Shown here in pieces: positions 53,703 through 62,028 of a stretch of 64,000 bases of DNA. The position numbers and the translations under genes were made by a program. The stretch covers positions 310,001 to 374,000 of the forward strand of contig NZ_CP023702.1 in the NCBI RefSeq assembly GCF_008704555.1, written 5' to 3'. The first letter of the stretch is position 1. Every line of letters starts with the position of its first letter. The notes under the pieces were generated by a model. That model searched no databases and was not told the origin of the DNA. It was given only the letters and a program-made list of their open reading frames with translations. The stretch comes from Streptomyces nitrosporeus. Lineage in GTDB: Bacteria > Actinomycetota > Actinomycetes > Streptomycetales > Streptomycetaceae.

Positions 53703-53812
53703 CGTTCCGCCACGTCCGCGCACCGGCCGACGGCACCCTCAGCCGGCCGGTCCCCGCCCGCTCGGCGCTTCGTGCCCGGCCGGCCGCTTCGTGCTCAGTC
53801 GGACGGTCGTGC

Positions 53813-54571
53813 TCAGCCGGCCGTCAGGACTTCGACCCCGCGAGCCGTGAGCTGTTCGACCACCGGGTCGTGCGGGGGCCTGTCGGTGATCAGACCGCTG
53901 GTCTCCCCCCAGGGGAGGACCCGGAAGCGGGAGGCGGTGCCGATCTTCTCCGAGGAGGCGAGGACGTAGGTGTCCGCGGCACGCGCCGCGAGGGCGCGTT
54001 TCATCGCGGCGTCCTCGGCGTCGCCGGTGGTGAGCCCGGCCTCGGGGTGCACACCGGTGACGCCGAGGAGGAAGAGGTCGGCGGAGACGTTCTGCGCGGC
54101 CTCGACCGCGGCGGCGCCGCAGGCGACCGCCGAGTGCTTGAAGACACGGCCGCCGAGCATGAAGATCTCCGCCTTCGGGTGATCGAGCAGCGCGGCGGCG
54201 ACCGGCGGGCTGTGGGTGATCACGGTGCAGGCCAGATCCCGCGGGAGCGCGTGGACGACGGCCAGGGCGGTGGTGCCGCCGTCGAGAATCAGTACGCCGC
54301 CGGGCCGCACCAGTCCGGCGGCCACCGAGGCGACCTTCCGCTTGCCGTCCGGGGCCACGGACTGCCGGGCACCGTAGTCCGCCACGGCCGGCGAAACGGG
54401 AAGCGCCCCGCCGTAGACCCGTTGGCACAGTCCCTCGCTCGCCAGATCCCGCAGGTCACGCCGGACACTGTCCTCGGAGATCCGCAGCTCCGCGGCGACG
54501 TCCTTGGCGACGATCTTGCCCTGGCGGGCGAGCAGGTCCAGCAGGTGGTCACGCCGTTCAGCAGCCAGCAT
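53813..54571 (-). CDS. DeoR-family regulator
   Basis: This 252-aa regulator has the DeoR HTH at the extreme N-terminus (ERRDHLLDLLARQGKI then ISEDSVRRDLRDL) and a C-terminal sugar-phosphate-isomerase-like sensor domain with ILDGGTTALAV and LLGVTGVHPEAGLTT. Such proteins sense phosphorylated sugars. ATG 54571 is preceded by AGGAGAG; a GTG two codons earlier is possible. Divergent from the DUF4406-Nudix pair, which it likely controls. Confidence 0.9.
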   Translation of the reverse strand: MLAAERRDHLLDLLARQGKIVAKDVAAELRISEDSVRRDLRDLASEGLCQRVYGGALPVSPAVADYGARQSVAPDGKRKVASVAAGLVRPGGVLILDGGTTALAVVHALPRDLACTVITHSPPVAAALLDHPKAEIFMLGGRVFKHSAVACGAAAVEAAQNVSADLFLLGVTGVHPEAGLTTGDAEDAAMKRALAARAADTYVLASSEKIGTASRFRVLPWGETSGLITDRPPHDPVVEQLTARGVEVLTAG

Positions 54572-54606
54572 CCGCACTCTCTCCTGTTCTTGCACGTTTC
54601 TGCATG

Positions 54607-54612
54607 TATCGT
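54607..54612 (+). promoter_or_regulatory. -10 box of a probably leaderless DUF4406 transcript
   Basis: TATCGT lies seven bases before the ATG at 54620, the spacing that makes transcription start at the start codon; no ribosome site is present. TTGCACG-TTTC-TGCATG (54590-54606) just upstream could be the DeoR site. Confidence 0.45.
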
Positions 54613-54619
54613 AGCGCCC

Positions 54620-55003
54620 ATGACCGACACACCCATGCTCATCCTCATCGCCGGCCCCTACCGTTCCGGGACCGACGGTGATCCGCAGGCCATGGCCGCC
54701 AACCTCGCACGCCTCGAAGCGGCCGCGTGGCCCGTCTTCGCAGCCGGCCACCTGCCCGTGATCGGTGAATGGATCGCCCTGCCCGTACTGCGCTCAGCCG
54801 GCGCGGGTCCCACCGACCCCCTCGCCGACCAGGTCCTCTACCCGGCCGCCGAGCGTCTGCTGGCCCGGTGCGACGCCGTGCTGCGTCTGCCCGGCGACTC
54901 CGCCGGAGCCGACCAGGACGTCGCCACCGCGCACCGCCTCGGCCTGCCCGTCTACCACGACCTCGCGGAGATCCCGTCCCTCGCACCGCGGGGGGCCGCG
55001 TGA
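54620..55003 (+). CDS. DUF4406 protein, nucleoside 2-deoxyribosyltransferase-like
   Basis: This 127-aa protein starts MLILIAGPYRSGT, the family hallmark, followed by FAAGHLPVIGEWIALP and a central CDAVLRLPGDSAGADQD in which Asp/Ser residues match the deoxyribosyltransferase-like fold. The family acts on or binds nucleotides; activity is not established. Its stop overlaps the GTG of the Nudix gene, pointing to joint work on an ADP-ribose-like or nucleotide metabolite. Confidence 0.85.
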   Translation: MTDTPMLILIAGPYRSGTDGDPQAMAANLARLEAAAWPVFAAGHLPVIGEWIALPVLRSAGAGPTDPLADQVLYPAAERLLARCDAVLRLPGDSAGADQDVATAHRLGLPVYHDLAEIPSLAPRGAA

Positions 55004-55698
55004 GACCCCGCCCCGGCGTGGACACGCCGGACCATCGCGGCCGGACCGGACTCGACCGGGCCGGGCGCGGTCTCGACCGCAATCCGGACGTCGTGGTCCG
55101 GGACGTCGAGCTGACCTCCCGGGGCTGGCACGTCCTGCGCCGCACCACCTTCGACTACCGCCGCCGCGACGGCCGCTGGGAGACGCAGGCACGCGAGACC
55201 TACGACCGCGGCAACGGAGCCGTCGTCCTGCCCTACGACACCGGGCGCGGGCGTGTCCTGCTCACCCGCCAGTTCCGCTACCCGGCCTATGTCAACGACC
55301 ACCCCGACGGGATGCTCGTCGAAGCAGCCGCCGGCCTGCTCGACGCGGACGACCCGTCCACCGCGATCCGCCGGGAGGCCGCCGAGGAACTCGGTGTCTC
55401 CCTCGGCCCGCTCACCCACATCCTCGACGCCTACATGAGCCCCGGTTCCGTCACCGAACGGCTCCACTTCTTCGCCGCCCCCTACTCCCCCGCCGACCGG
55501 ACCGGGACCGGCGGCGGGGTCGCGGAGGAGGGTGAAGACATCGAGGTCCTCGAACTGCCCTTCGCCGAAGCCCTCGCCATGACCCGCGACGGGCGCATCG
55601 CCGACGGCAAGACCGTCCTGCTCCTGCAGTGGGCGGCCCTGGACGGGCCCTTCGCCCCACGGCCGGCGGCCATGGACGGCACCGCCCCGCCCCGGTGA
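55000..55698 (+). CDS. Nudix hydrolase (ADP-ribose pyrophosphatase/NudK-like)
   Basis: This 232-aa protein has YDRGNGAVVLPYD, LTRQFRYPAYVN and YMSPGSVTERLHFF, typical of ADP-ribose/GDP-mannose pyrophosphatases. The Nudix box reads GLLDADDP-REAAEELGV: the first Glu is Asp and the spacing is one residue short, while the metal-binding REAAEE core is intact. GTG 55000 is coupled to the DUF4406 stop (GTGA). The first 30 residues are Arg/Asp-rich and may be a later in-frame start in reality. Confidence 0.86.
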   Translation: MRPRPGVDTPDHRGRTGLDRAGRGLDRNPDVVVRDVELTSRGWHVLRRTTFDYRRRDGRWETQARETYDRGNGAVVLPYDTGRGRVLLTRQFRYPAYVNDHPDGMLVEAAAGLLDADDPSTAIRREAAEELGVSLGPLTHILDAYMSPGSVTERLHFFAAPYSPADRTGTGGGVAEEGEDIEVLELPFAEALAMTRDGRIADGKTVLLLQWAALDGPFAPRPAAMDGTAPPR

Positions 55699-56376
55699 CC
55701 GGGAACCGCCGCCCGGGGCGGCGGACGGCACGGCTTCCCCGGCGGGATGTGGACCGCAGGGACGAGGCCGCCACCGCGGGCACAGCGTGGCCGCACCTCG
55801 CGGGGCGGCCTCCCGGCGGCCGTCCCGCCCTCGCCCCGGACCGCCGCACTCCGCGCGGCCGGACCACCGGCCAGTACCGAAGGGGAGTCCGGGCCGGAGC
55901 ACCCTGCCGCCGCCTGTTGCAGGACACGGGTCAACCGCCGTATGGTCTCGCGGGCGATGATGATCGCGACGGGGGTTCCGCCGGCGGGCATGTGAGGTCC
56001 TCGGGCCGATGGCCGGCGACAGAGCGAGGCGAAGCCGTTGTGCACCGATTTCCCGCGCCGGGCGCGGGTCTGCGGACCGGGCCGCGTCAGGCCGGGGTTC
56101 CGCGGCCCGCGCAGCGGCCCGGCGGCCGTGGCCGTCCGGCCTGAACCGGGGGACCGGACGGCGGACCGTCGTCGTCCCGCTCCCTTCCGCGCCGGCGCCG
56201 CCGGACCGGCCGGCCGCCCTCTTCGTCGAAACAGCCGCCGTGACCGCACCGCGCCCCGCGGGACGTGACCGTCGAGCCGATGGGGCAGGCCCGCCCCGGC
56301 AGAACGGGGCACGCCCTGCCGGGGACCGCTCAGCGGAGGCGTGCCGGTCACTTCGTACACCGAACAAGGAGAGATC
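55699..56376. other. Intergenic region, no supported gene
   Basis: Contains the Nudix-gene terminator (55706-55724). A minus-strand ATG at 55991 with GAGGA upstream opens a frame starting MPAGGTPVAIIIARET, but it soon becomes composition-driven sequence and runs antisense over the Nudix gene, so it is not called. Confidence 0.5.
55706..55724 (+). terminator. Terminator after the Nudix gene
   Basis: CCGCCGC pairs with GCGGCGG around a 5-base loop, eight bases after the stop codon. Confidence 0.5.
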
Positions 56377-57399
56377 TTGTCCACCCATCCGCTCACGCCG
56401 GACGGCAGTGAACTCAGCCCGCTCCCCCACGATTTCCCCTTCGATCCGACCCACGGATACGATCTGCCGCGCCTCCTCGCGGTGGAGGCCCCGCCCGGCC
56501 CGGACGACTTCGCCGGCTTCTGGCGGGAGCGCTACGCGAGTGCGCTGCGCGTCGATCCGGCGCCCCGGATCGAGGGCCCGTGGACCACGGTGGACGGCGT
56601 GCGGGTCGCGGACATCTCGTACACGTCCGCCGACGGCGTCCGTATCGGCGGGTGGCTGACCGTCCCCGCCGACGGCCCCGTCACGCAGGGCTGTGTGGCG
56701 ACCCACGGATACGGGGGCCGCGCGGCCCCGGACCCCCGGCAGCCCCCGCCGGGTACCGCGACCATCTGGCCCTGCCTGCGCGGCCTCGGAACACGGAGCC
56801 TGCTGCCCGGCGTTCCCTCGAATTCGGCGGGGCACGTGCTGCACGGCATCGGCTCCCGGGAGTCGTACCTCATAGGCGGGTGCGTGGCGGATGTCTGGTG
56901 CGCGGCCACCGCACTGCGGCGGCTGGTGCCGGAGGCCGGCGGACGGCTGACGTACCTGGGCACGAGTTTCGGCGGCGGCATCGGTGCGCTGGCTCTCCCC
57001 TGGGACGACCGTTTCCATGCCGCCGGCCTCACGGTGCCGACCTTCGGGAACCATCCGCTGCGGGTGACGCTGCCGTGCACGGGCAGCGGGGAGTCGGTGC
57101 GTACGCGGCTCGCCGAGGGGGCCCCGGTGCTGGACGTCCTGGCGTACTTCGACGCCGCGACGGCGGCCCGGCACCTCCGTATCCCCGTTCATGTGGGTGC
57201 CGCCCTGTTCGACCCGTCGGTGCCCCCGCCGGGGCAGTTCGCGGTGTACAACGCGCTGGCCGGACCGCGCGAACTCTTCGTCCTGCGGGCGGGACACTTC
57301 GACCACCCGGGCGAGCCAGCCGAGACGGCGGCCCTGGAGGAGGCCCAGCGGCGCTTCCTGGCGGGGGCGGGTCCCGTGGTGCCGGGCCCCACCGCCTGA
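56377..57399 (+). CDS. Acetylxylan esterase / cephalosporin deacetylase-type hydrolase (CE7)
   Basis: This 340-aa alpha/beta hydrolase has the CE7 layout: DFAGFWRERY near the N-terminus, THGYGGR (oxyanion), nucleophile Ser in LGTSFGGGIG, Asp in ALFDPSVPP and His in AGHFDHPG. The usual GxSQGG nucleophile elbow reads GTSFGG. It should deacetylate a small or oligosaccharide ester in the cytoplasm, as no signal peptide is seen. TTG 56377 is chosen for its AAGGAG at five bases; an upstream GTG at 56341 lacks spacing. Confidence 0.84.
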   Translation: MSTHPLTPDGSELSPLPHDFPFDPTHGYDLPRLLAVEAPPGPDDFAGFWRERYASALRVDPAPRIEGPWTTVDGVRVADISYTSADGVRIGGWLTVPADGPVTQGCVATHGYGGRAAPDPRQPPPGTATIWPCLRGLGTRSLLPGVPSNSAGHVLHGIGSRESYLIGGCVADVWCAATALRRLVPEAGGRLTYLGTSFGGGIGALALPWDDRFHAAGLTVPTFGNHPLRVTLPCTGSGESVRTRLAEGAPVLDVLAYFDAATAARHLRIPVHVGAALFDPSVPPPGQFAVYNALAGPRELFVLRAGHFDHPGEPAETAALEEAQRRFLAGAGPVVPGPTA

Positions 57400-57463
57400 C
57401 CGCCTCCCGCGCGGCCGGATCCGCCGGGCCGGGACGCTCCGCGATTCCCGCCCCGTGACACGG

Positions 57464-57512
57464 CAGTTCCGCGACGCCACCGGCGCCCGGCCCGCAGGGC
57501 GTCGCGGAACTG
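57464..57512. terminator. Hairpin between esterase and IclR genes
   Basis: A perfect 15-bp stem (57464-57478 with 57498-57512) and 19-base loop lie 65 bp after the esterase stop. Confidence 0.55.
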
Positions 57513-57600
57513 TCCCGGTCGCCGATTCCAGGGACGGGGGCCGATCATGCGCGATAGAGTGATGCAGATTGTGCAAGGGATTTGCAGAACGAGGAGGGCC

Positions 57601-58389
57601 ATGGCTACGCGGGCGACTGATGCCGGGACGAACCAGAGCGTCGAACGAGCGGTCTCGGTGCTGCGCGCACTCGACTCCGGCCGGCCCGAACTCCGTGTCT
57701 CCGACGTCGCCGAACTCACCGGGCTGGGCTCCTCGACCACCTCCCGCCTGCTGTCCACCCTGGAGCGCCTCGACATGGTCGAACGCGATCCGGTCAGCAA
57801 CCTCTACCGGCTCAGCCTCGGCCTTCTCCCCCTGGCCGCCACCGCCACCAACCGCCACCCGGTGCACCGGGCCGCCCGCATGGTGCTCCAGGGCCTCGCC
57901 ACCCGCACCGGGCTCGGGGCCAACGTGGCCGTACGCCGCGGTGGCGAGCTGATGTTCCTGTGCAATTTCGAGGGCACACGCGCCCCCAAGTCCTATACGC
58001 AGGCCGGGCACACCGCCCCGCTGCACGCCACGAGCATCGGCAAGTGCCTGCTCACCGGCCTGGCTCCCGAGGAGCGGCGCAGGCTGCTGGGGGACCCGCT
58101 CGACGCGCACACCGAGTACACGACCACCAGCCACGACCTCCTCGACGCCGAGATCGACACCGTGCGGCGCACCGGTTACGCCGTAGAGGCCGAGGAGCGC
58201 GCCCTGGGCCGCGCGTCCCTGGCCGCGCCCGTCCGGGACGCTTCGGGGGACATCGTCGCCGCCATCTCCCTCTGGGGCCCGACCTCGGTGCTCGGGGACC
58301 GTTCCGACGCCGAGCAGCAGCGCCTCGCCCTCGTACGCGAGGTCATCGAGGCCGCCGACGCCATCAGTCAGGCGCTCGGCGCGCTCTGA
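57601..58389 (+). CDS. IclR-family regulator
   Basis: This 262-aa regulator has a winged HTH (LRVSDVAELTGLGSSTTSRLLSTLERLDMVERD, about 33-65 in outline) and an IclR effector domain with HTAPLHATSIGKCLL and AAPVRDASGDIVAAISLWGP. ATG 57601 follows AGGAGG by five bases. The upstream DNA has TTGTGCA (57569-57575) and TTTGCAG motifs that resemble TCGTGCA in the operator upstream of the FAD enzyme, so it may control the divergent FAD-enzyme and ABC genes. Confidence 0.9.
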   Translation: MATRATDAGTNQSVERAVSVLRALDSGRPELRVSDVAELTGLGSSTTSRLLSTLERLDMVERDPVSNLYRLSLGLLPLAATATNRHPVHRAARMVLQGLATRTGLGANVAVRRGGELMFLCNFEGTRAPKSYTQAGHTAPLHATSIGKCLLTGLAPEERRRLLGDPLDAHTEYTTTSHDLLDAEIDTVRRTGYAVEAEERALGRASLAAPVRDASGDIVAAISLWGPTSVLGDRSDAEQQRLALVREVIEAADAISQALGAL

Positions 58390-58392
58390 CGC

Positions 58393-58445
58393 GCACGGCG
58401 AAGGTCCGGTGGGGCGGTGCAGCCCCCACCGGACCTTCGCCGTGC
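58393..58445. terminator. Bidirectional terminator between IclR and FAD-enzyme genes
   Basis: A perfect 22-bp stem (58393-58414 with 58424-58445) with a 9-base loop lies between convergent genes and starts three bases after the IclR stop. Confidence 0.82.
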
Positions 58446-58447
58446 GG

Positions 58448-60757
58448 TCAGGCGCCGTACGCCTTGAAGGCGATCACATGCGCCCGCCGTGCCCCGTGCG
58501 TCGCGTCGACCACGAGCCGTAGCGCCCCGGTGCGTACGGGGCCGCCGTCCTCGGCCTCCAGTGCGTGCACCCGGTGGCGGCGCCGGTTGTCCGTCACCGT
58601 CAGGAGGGTGTGCCACTCGCCGGCGGCGTCGCGCCCCTGGACGCGGTAGTCGCGTACGAGTTCCGGCATGACCTCGTACGGGGTGCGGTGGCGGTGCAGG
58701 TTGTTGAGGTACTCGTCGACGTCGTCGTCGAACACCAGGCGCACCTCGGTGAGTTCCTGCTCTTCGGACCAGTCGAGGCGGAGCCATTCGGCGTCGCCCT
58801 CCGGCCCGCCGGTGCCGCCCTCCGGCGCGGAGGACCACATGTGCGGGCCGCCGTAGGGCCGCTGGTATCCGCCCACGGCCCGTTCGGGGCGAAACGCCTC
58901 GGTGCCGGGGGCCGCCCGGAAGGCGAAGGTCTGCCGGCGCAGGCCCCGGGCCTGCCATTCCAGGACCAGCTGTCCGTCCTCCTCCGGGATGTCGTGGTCG
59001 ACGGCCGCATCGCCCTCGGCCTTCCTGCGCAGGGCCAGGACACCGTCGGTGCGTTCGGGGAGGAGGACCAGGGCCGTGTCCTCGCAGGCCCGGACGATGA
59101 GGATCGCGTTCTGCGGGCCGTCGGGGCGGTGGCCGAACCGGGCCGTGACCCAGTGGGGGCCGCCGGCCGGGACCGTGACGGTGGTCGTGAGGAGGCGGTC
59201 GGCGGGTACCGCGTTCTCGGGGCGGCCCGTGCTCCACAGTTCCACGGTGAGCTCGCGGGGCCGGCCGTCCGGGGCGCCGTGGACGAGGAGGTCGACCGTG
59301 TCGAGTGCGGGGTCGACCGGCAGCAGGAGGGCGAGGTCGCGGGTGAGGGGGTACGGTGCGCCGGGCGCGTCCTCCGTGGGTTCGGCGGCCAGCCGGGTCA
59401 GGCAGGAGGAGGCCGTGACGCGGGCCGTGCGCGCCAGGTTGCCGGGGTCCTCGTCGGCGAGGCCGATCACGGAGGCGTCCTGGCGCAGCAGGGTGCGGTG
59501 CACCAGTTCCATTCGTCCGGTGGCGAGTTCCCGCGGCGTGAGGCCCTCGGCGACGCACAGGGCCGCGGCGGTGCCCGCGGCCTCGCCGAGCGTCGCGCAG
59601 GTGGCCATGACGCGGGTGGCCCCGAAAGCGATGTGGGTGGCGGAGATGTTGCGTCCGGCGAAGTGCAGGTTGGTGACGTTCGCCGAGTACAGGGAGCGCA
59701 GCGGGATGTGGAAGACGCCGTCCGCGTAGCGCTGGCGCGCGCCGGGCTCGTCGGCGTACATGCCCTGTACGGGGTGGAGGTCGACCGACCAGCCGCCGAA
59801 GGCGATCCGGTCCTCGAACCGGCGCTGCTGGAGGATGTCCTGCTGGGTGAGGACGTAATCGCCGAGGAAGCGGCGGTACTCGCGCTTGCCGGGGAGGCTG
59901 CCGACCCATTCCAGGGTGAGGTTCGCCGCGTCCGGGAACTGGCCGGAGTTCTTGATGTGGTCCCAGACGCCCATGATCACGGCCTGGAGTTCGTCGCGGA
60001 TACGCTCGTTGTCGTGGACGGTGTCGAGTTCGCCGCCCCACTCGATCCACCAGTAGTCGCAGCCGTTGTCCCCGGTGCGCAGGATGCGGTTGCGCAGGAT
60101 GGGTGTGGTCGACAGGTCCTTGGCGTAGGAGGGCGGCACGAACTTCACCGGCCGGCCCGCGTCCCTGCTGTGGAAGAGGATCGTCGAGCCGAGCAGCGCC
60201 CGGTCCGCCTCCGGCGGCGCCCAGGGCTCGTCGAACTCGGTCCGGGCCTCGCGGCCTATGCGGTAGCGGGCACCGGCGAGGTGGCCGAGCAGGCCGTCCC
60301 CGGTGCAGTCGAGGAACTGGCGCGCGTGGAAGGTGATGCGGCGCTCCGAGCCCATCATCCAGCCGGTGCAGGAGTGCACCTCCCGGCTGTCGTCGGGGCC
60401 GCTCGCGTCGACCTCGCGTACGTCGGTGTTGAGGTAGAGGTCGATGTTCGGTTCGGCGCGGACGGCGTCGAGGACGACCTGGTCCCAGTAGTAGGGGTTG
60501 CCCTCCGGGTTGCGGTACTGGTTCTCGGTGTACAGCTCGCCCATGATCCCGGTCTCCCGGGCCCAGCGGTGCACGCCGTGTGCGGTGGCACCGCAGACCC
60601 AGACGCGGATCTCGCTGCTGGCGTTGCCGCCCAGGACGGGCCGGTTGTTGACCAGGGCGACGCGTCGGCCGAGCCGGGCCGCGGCGATGGCCGCGCAGGT
60701 CCCCGCCAGTCCACCGCCGATCACGGCGATGTCGTAATGGACCTCTTCTTCCCGCAC
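58448..60757 (-). CDS. FAD-dependent oxidoreductase with C-terminal discoidin-like domain, substrate unknown
   Basis: This 769-aa protein has an FAD_oxidored-type N-terminal half (YDIAVIGGGLAGTCAAIAAARLG Rossmann, GGNASSE, FLDCTGDG, HFAGRNISATH and GATRVMATCATLGEAAGTAAAL) to about residue 440. The C-terminal part (about 600-769) looks like a beta-sandwich carbohydrate-binding module, with LRLDWSEEQELTEVRLVFD. No signal peptide is seen. GTG 60757 follows AAGGAGG. It is divergent from a sugar ABC operon, sharing mirror-image operators, so it likely oxidises a sugar or glycoside. The exact reaction is unknown. Confidence 0.85.
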   Translation of the reverse strand: MREEEVHYDIAVIGGGLAGTCAAIAAARLGRRVALVNNRPVLGGNASSEIRVWVCGATAHGVHRWARETGIMGELYTENQYRNPEGNPYYWDQVVLDAVRAEPNIDLYLNTDVREVDASGPDDSREVHSCTGWMMGSERRITFHARQFLDCTGDGLLGHLAGARYRIGREARTEFDEPWAPPEADRALLGSTILFHSRDAGRPVKFVPPSYAKDLSTTPILRNRILRTGDNGCDYWWIEWGGELDTVHDNERIRDELQAVIMGVWDHIKNSGQFPDAANLTLEWVGSLPGKREYRRFLGDYVLTQQDILQQRRFEDRIAFGGWSVDLHPVQGMYADEPGARQRYADGVFHIPLRSLYSANVTNLHFAGRNISATHIAFGATRVMATCATLGEAAGTAAALCVAEGLTPRELATGRMELVHRTLLRQDASVIGLADEDPGNLARTARVTASSCLTRLAAEPTEDAPGAPYPLTRDLALLLPVDPALDTVDLLVHGAPDGRPRELTVELWSTGRPENAVPADRLLTTTVTVPAGGPHWVTARFGHRPDGPQNAILIVRACEDTALVLLPERTDGVLALRRKAEGDAAVDHDIPEEDGQLVLEWQARGLRRQTFAFRAAPGTEAFRPERAVGGYQRPYGGPHMWSSAPEGGTGGPEGDAEWLRLDWSEEQELTEVRLVFDDDVDEYLNNLHRHRTPYEVMPELVRDYRVQGRDAAGEWHTLLTVTDNRRRHRVHALEAEDGGPVRTGALRLVVDATHGARRAHVIAFKAYGA

Positions 60758-60827
60758 GGTGCGGCCTCCTTGGTGTGAAGCTCGGATACTCCCCGCCACA
60801 GCGGAGCGGCCTCGAACGTACATCACA

Positions 60828-60839
60828 TCCATATCGTGC
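60828..60839 (-). promoter_or_regulatory. Operator candidate, FAD-enzyme side
   Basis: TCCATATCGTGC is the exact reverse complement of 60994-61005, placing the same site upstream of the leftward FAD-enzyme gene. Confidence 0.55.
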
Positions 60840-60841
60840 AA

Positions 60842-60859
60842 CCACTGTTCAGTCAGTGG
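60842..60859. promoter_or_regulatory. Local dyad in the shared promoter region
   Basis: CCACTG-TTCAGT-CAGTGG is a perfect 6+6+6 inverted repeat, two bases from the operator at 60828-60839. It may bind a second regulator. Confidence 0.45.
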
Positions 60860-60982
60860 GATCCGTTGTAAGTTCCGGTTGCGGCCACCGACCTGGCCAC
60901 CGTGAGCCGAAGTGCAAGTTCGGTGCAGGTGGAGCGTGTTCGCCGGTTCCGCACAGAACCGGCGATTCACCGACCAAAAGGG

Positions 60983-61012
60983 TTGACGCCATCGCACGAT
61001 ATGGAGAACGAT
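60983..61012 (+). promoter_or_regulatory. Promoter of the sugar ABC operon
   Basis: TTGACG (60983-60988), 18 bases, then AACGAT (61007-61012) fits a vegetative promoter. The operator copy GCACGATATGGA (60994-61005) fills the spacer, so a bound regulator would block RNA polymerase. Confidence 0.5.
60994..61005 (+). promoter_or_regulatory. Operator candidate, ABC-operon side
   Basis: GCACGATATGGA, second copy of the motif at 60828-60839 in opposite orientation, lying between the -35 and -10 boxes. Confidence 0.55.
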
Positions 61013-61101
61013 CCCGCATGCTGCAACTTGCATCCATCGGAGCAGGGACGACGTTCACGCAGGGCCCCGGCACTCCCGCCACCGTTTGAGAGGACAGAAC
61101 C

Positions 61102-62028
61102 ATGAGTACGGCCGCACCTCCCCAGAAGGCGCCCCCACCCCGCCGGCGGACCGGAGGACGGCTCTCCAACGGTGCGTTCGCACTGCTGCTGACCGCACCG
61201 GGGCTCGCCCTGTTCGCGGCGATCATCTTCTATCCGCTGCTGTCGGCGCTGTTCACCGGCTTCTTCGAGCAGGACCTGCGGCTGCCCGGCCGGGAGTTCG
61301 TCGGCCTGGACAACTTCGCCTACTGGCTGGACGGCGACCTCCTCGCCATCCTCGAGCAGACGCTGGTCTTCACCGTCGGCGCGACGCTCGTCCCCTTCGT
61401 GCTCGGCTTCGCGCTCGCGCTCGCGCTGAACACCGGGCTCAAGGGAAGCGGCTTCCTGCGCGGCCTGTTCCTGTTCCCCTGGGTGATCCCGGGCGTGGTG
61501 GTCTCCTTCCTCTGGATGTGGATCTTCAACGCGAACTACGGGGTGCTCAACGGCGTCCTCATGGAGACCGGGATCATCGACGAGTCCGTGGCCTGGCTCG
61601 GCCGGCCCGGCACCGCGATGCTCGCCGTCATCGTCACCAAGACCTGGGCCAGCTTCCCCTGGATGATGGTGATGCTCCTGGCCGGTCTCCAGACCGTGCC
61701 CAAGGAGCTGCACGAGGCGGCCTCGATGGACGGGGCGGGCTCGGTCCGGCGCTTCTTCGCCGTCACCTGGCCGCAGGTCCGCGGTGTCGCATCGATCGTG
61801 CTCCTGCTGGAGTTCATCTGGAACTTCCAGCACTTCGACACCATCTACGTCCTCACCGGCGGCGGGCCCGCCGGCACCACCGAGACGTTCGCCACCGCCG
61901 TGTACCAGACCGCCTTCAAGGGCTTCGACATCGGCCGGGCCACCGCACTGGGCGGACTGTGGATGCTGCTCCTGCTCCTCCTCGTCGCCGTCTACCTCAG
62001 GATCACCGAGCGGAAGGGCGACGCCTGA
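61102..62028 (+). CDS. Carbohydrate ABC transporter permease, MalF/UgpA-type
   Basis: This 308-aa inner-membrane protein has six hydrophobic segments after a Pro/Arg-rich N-terminus and the EAA loop ELHEAASMDGAGSVRRFFAVTWPQVR (about 202-227) that contacts the ATPase. GGGPAGTTETF before the last helix is typical of the MalF/UgpA group. ATG 61102 follows GAGAGGA. No ATPase gene is in the window; Streptomyces sugar systems often share MsiK, encoded elsewhere. Its TGATG overlap with the next gene shows coupling. Confidence 0.92.
   Translation: MSTAAPPQKAPPPRRRTGGRLSNGAFALLLTAPGLALFAAIIFYPLLSALFTGFFEQDLRLPGREFVGLDNFAYWLDGDLLAILEQTLVFTVGATLVPFVLGFALALALNTGLKGSGFLRGLFLFPWVIPGVVVSFLWMWIFNANYGVLNGVLMETGIIDESVAWLGRPGTAMLAVIVTKTWASFPWMMVMLLAGLQTVPKELHEAASMDGAGSVRRFFAVTWPQVRGVASIVLLLEFIWNFQHFDTIYVLTGGGPAGTTETFATAVYQTAFKGFDIGRATALGGLWMLLLLLLVAVYLRITERKGDA

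Larger units (their letters stand above)
60758..61101. other. Shared promoter region of FAD enzyme and ABC operon
   Basis: No gene. It carries a 12-bp inverted repeat pair (60828-60839 and 60994-61005), a local dyad (60842-60859) and a plus-strand promoter candidate (60983-61012). The stretch is more A/T-rich than its surroundings. Confidence 0.65.

Noticed and set aside
55482..55991. Minus-strand frame starting MPAGGTPVAII with a GAGGA site
   Set aside because: Only the first 25 residues look protein-like; the rest is composition-driven and overlaps the Nudix gene.
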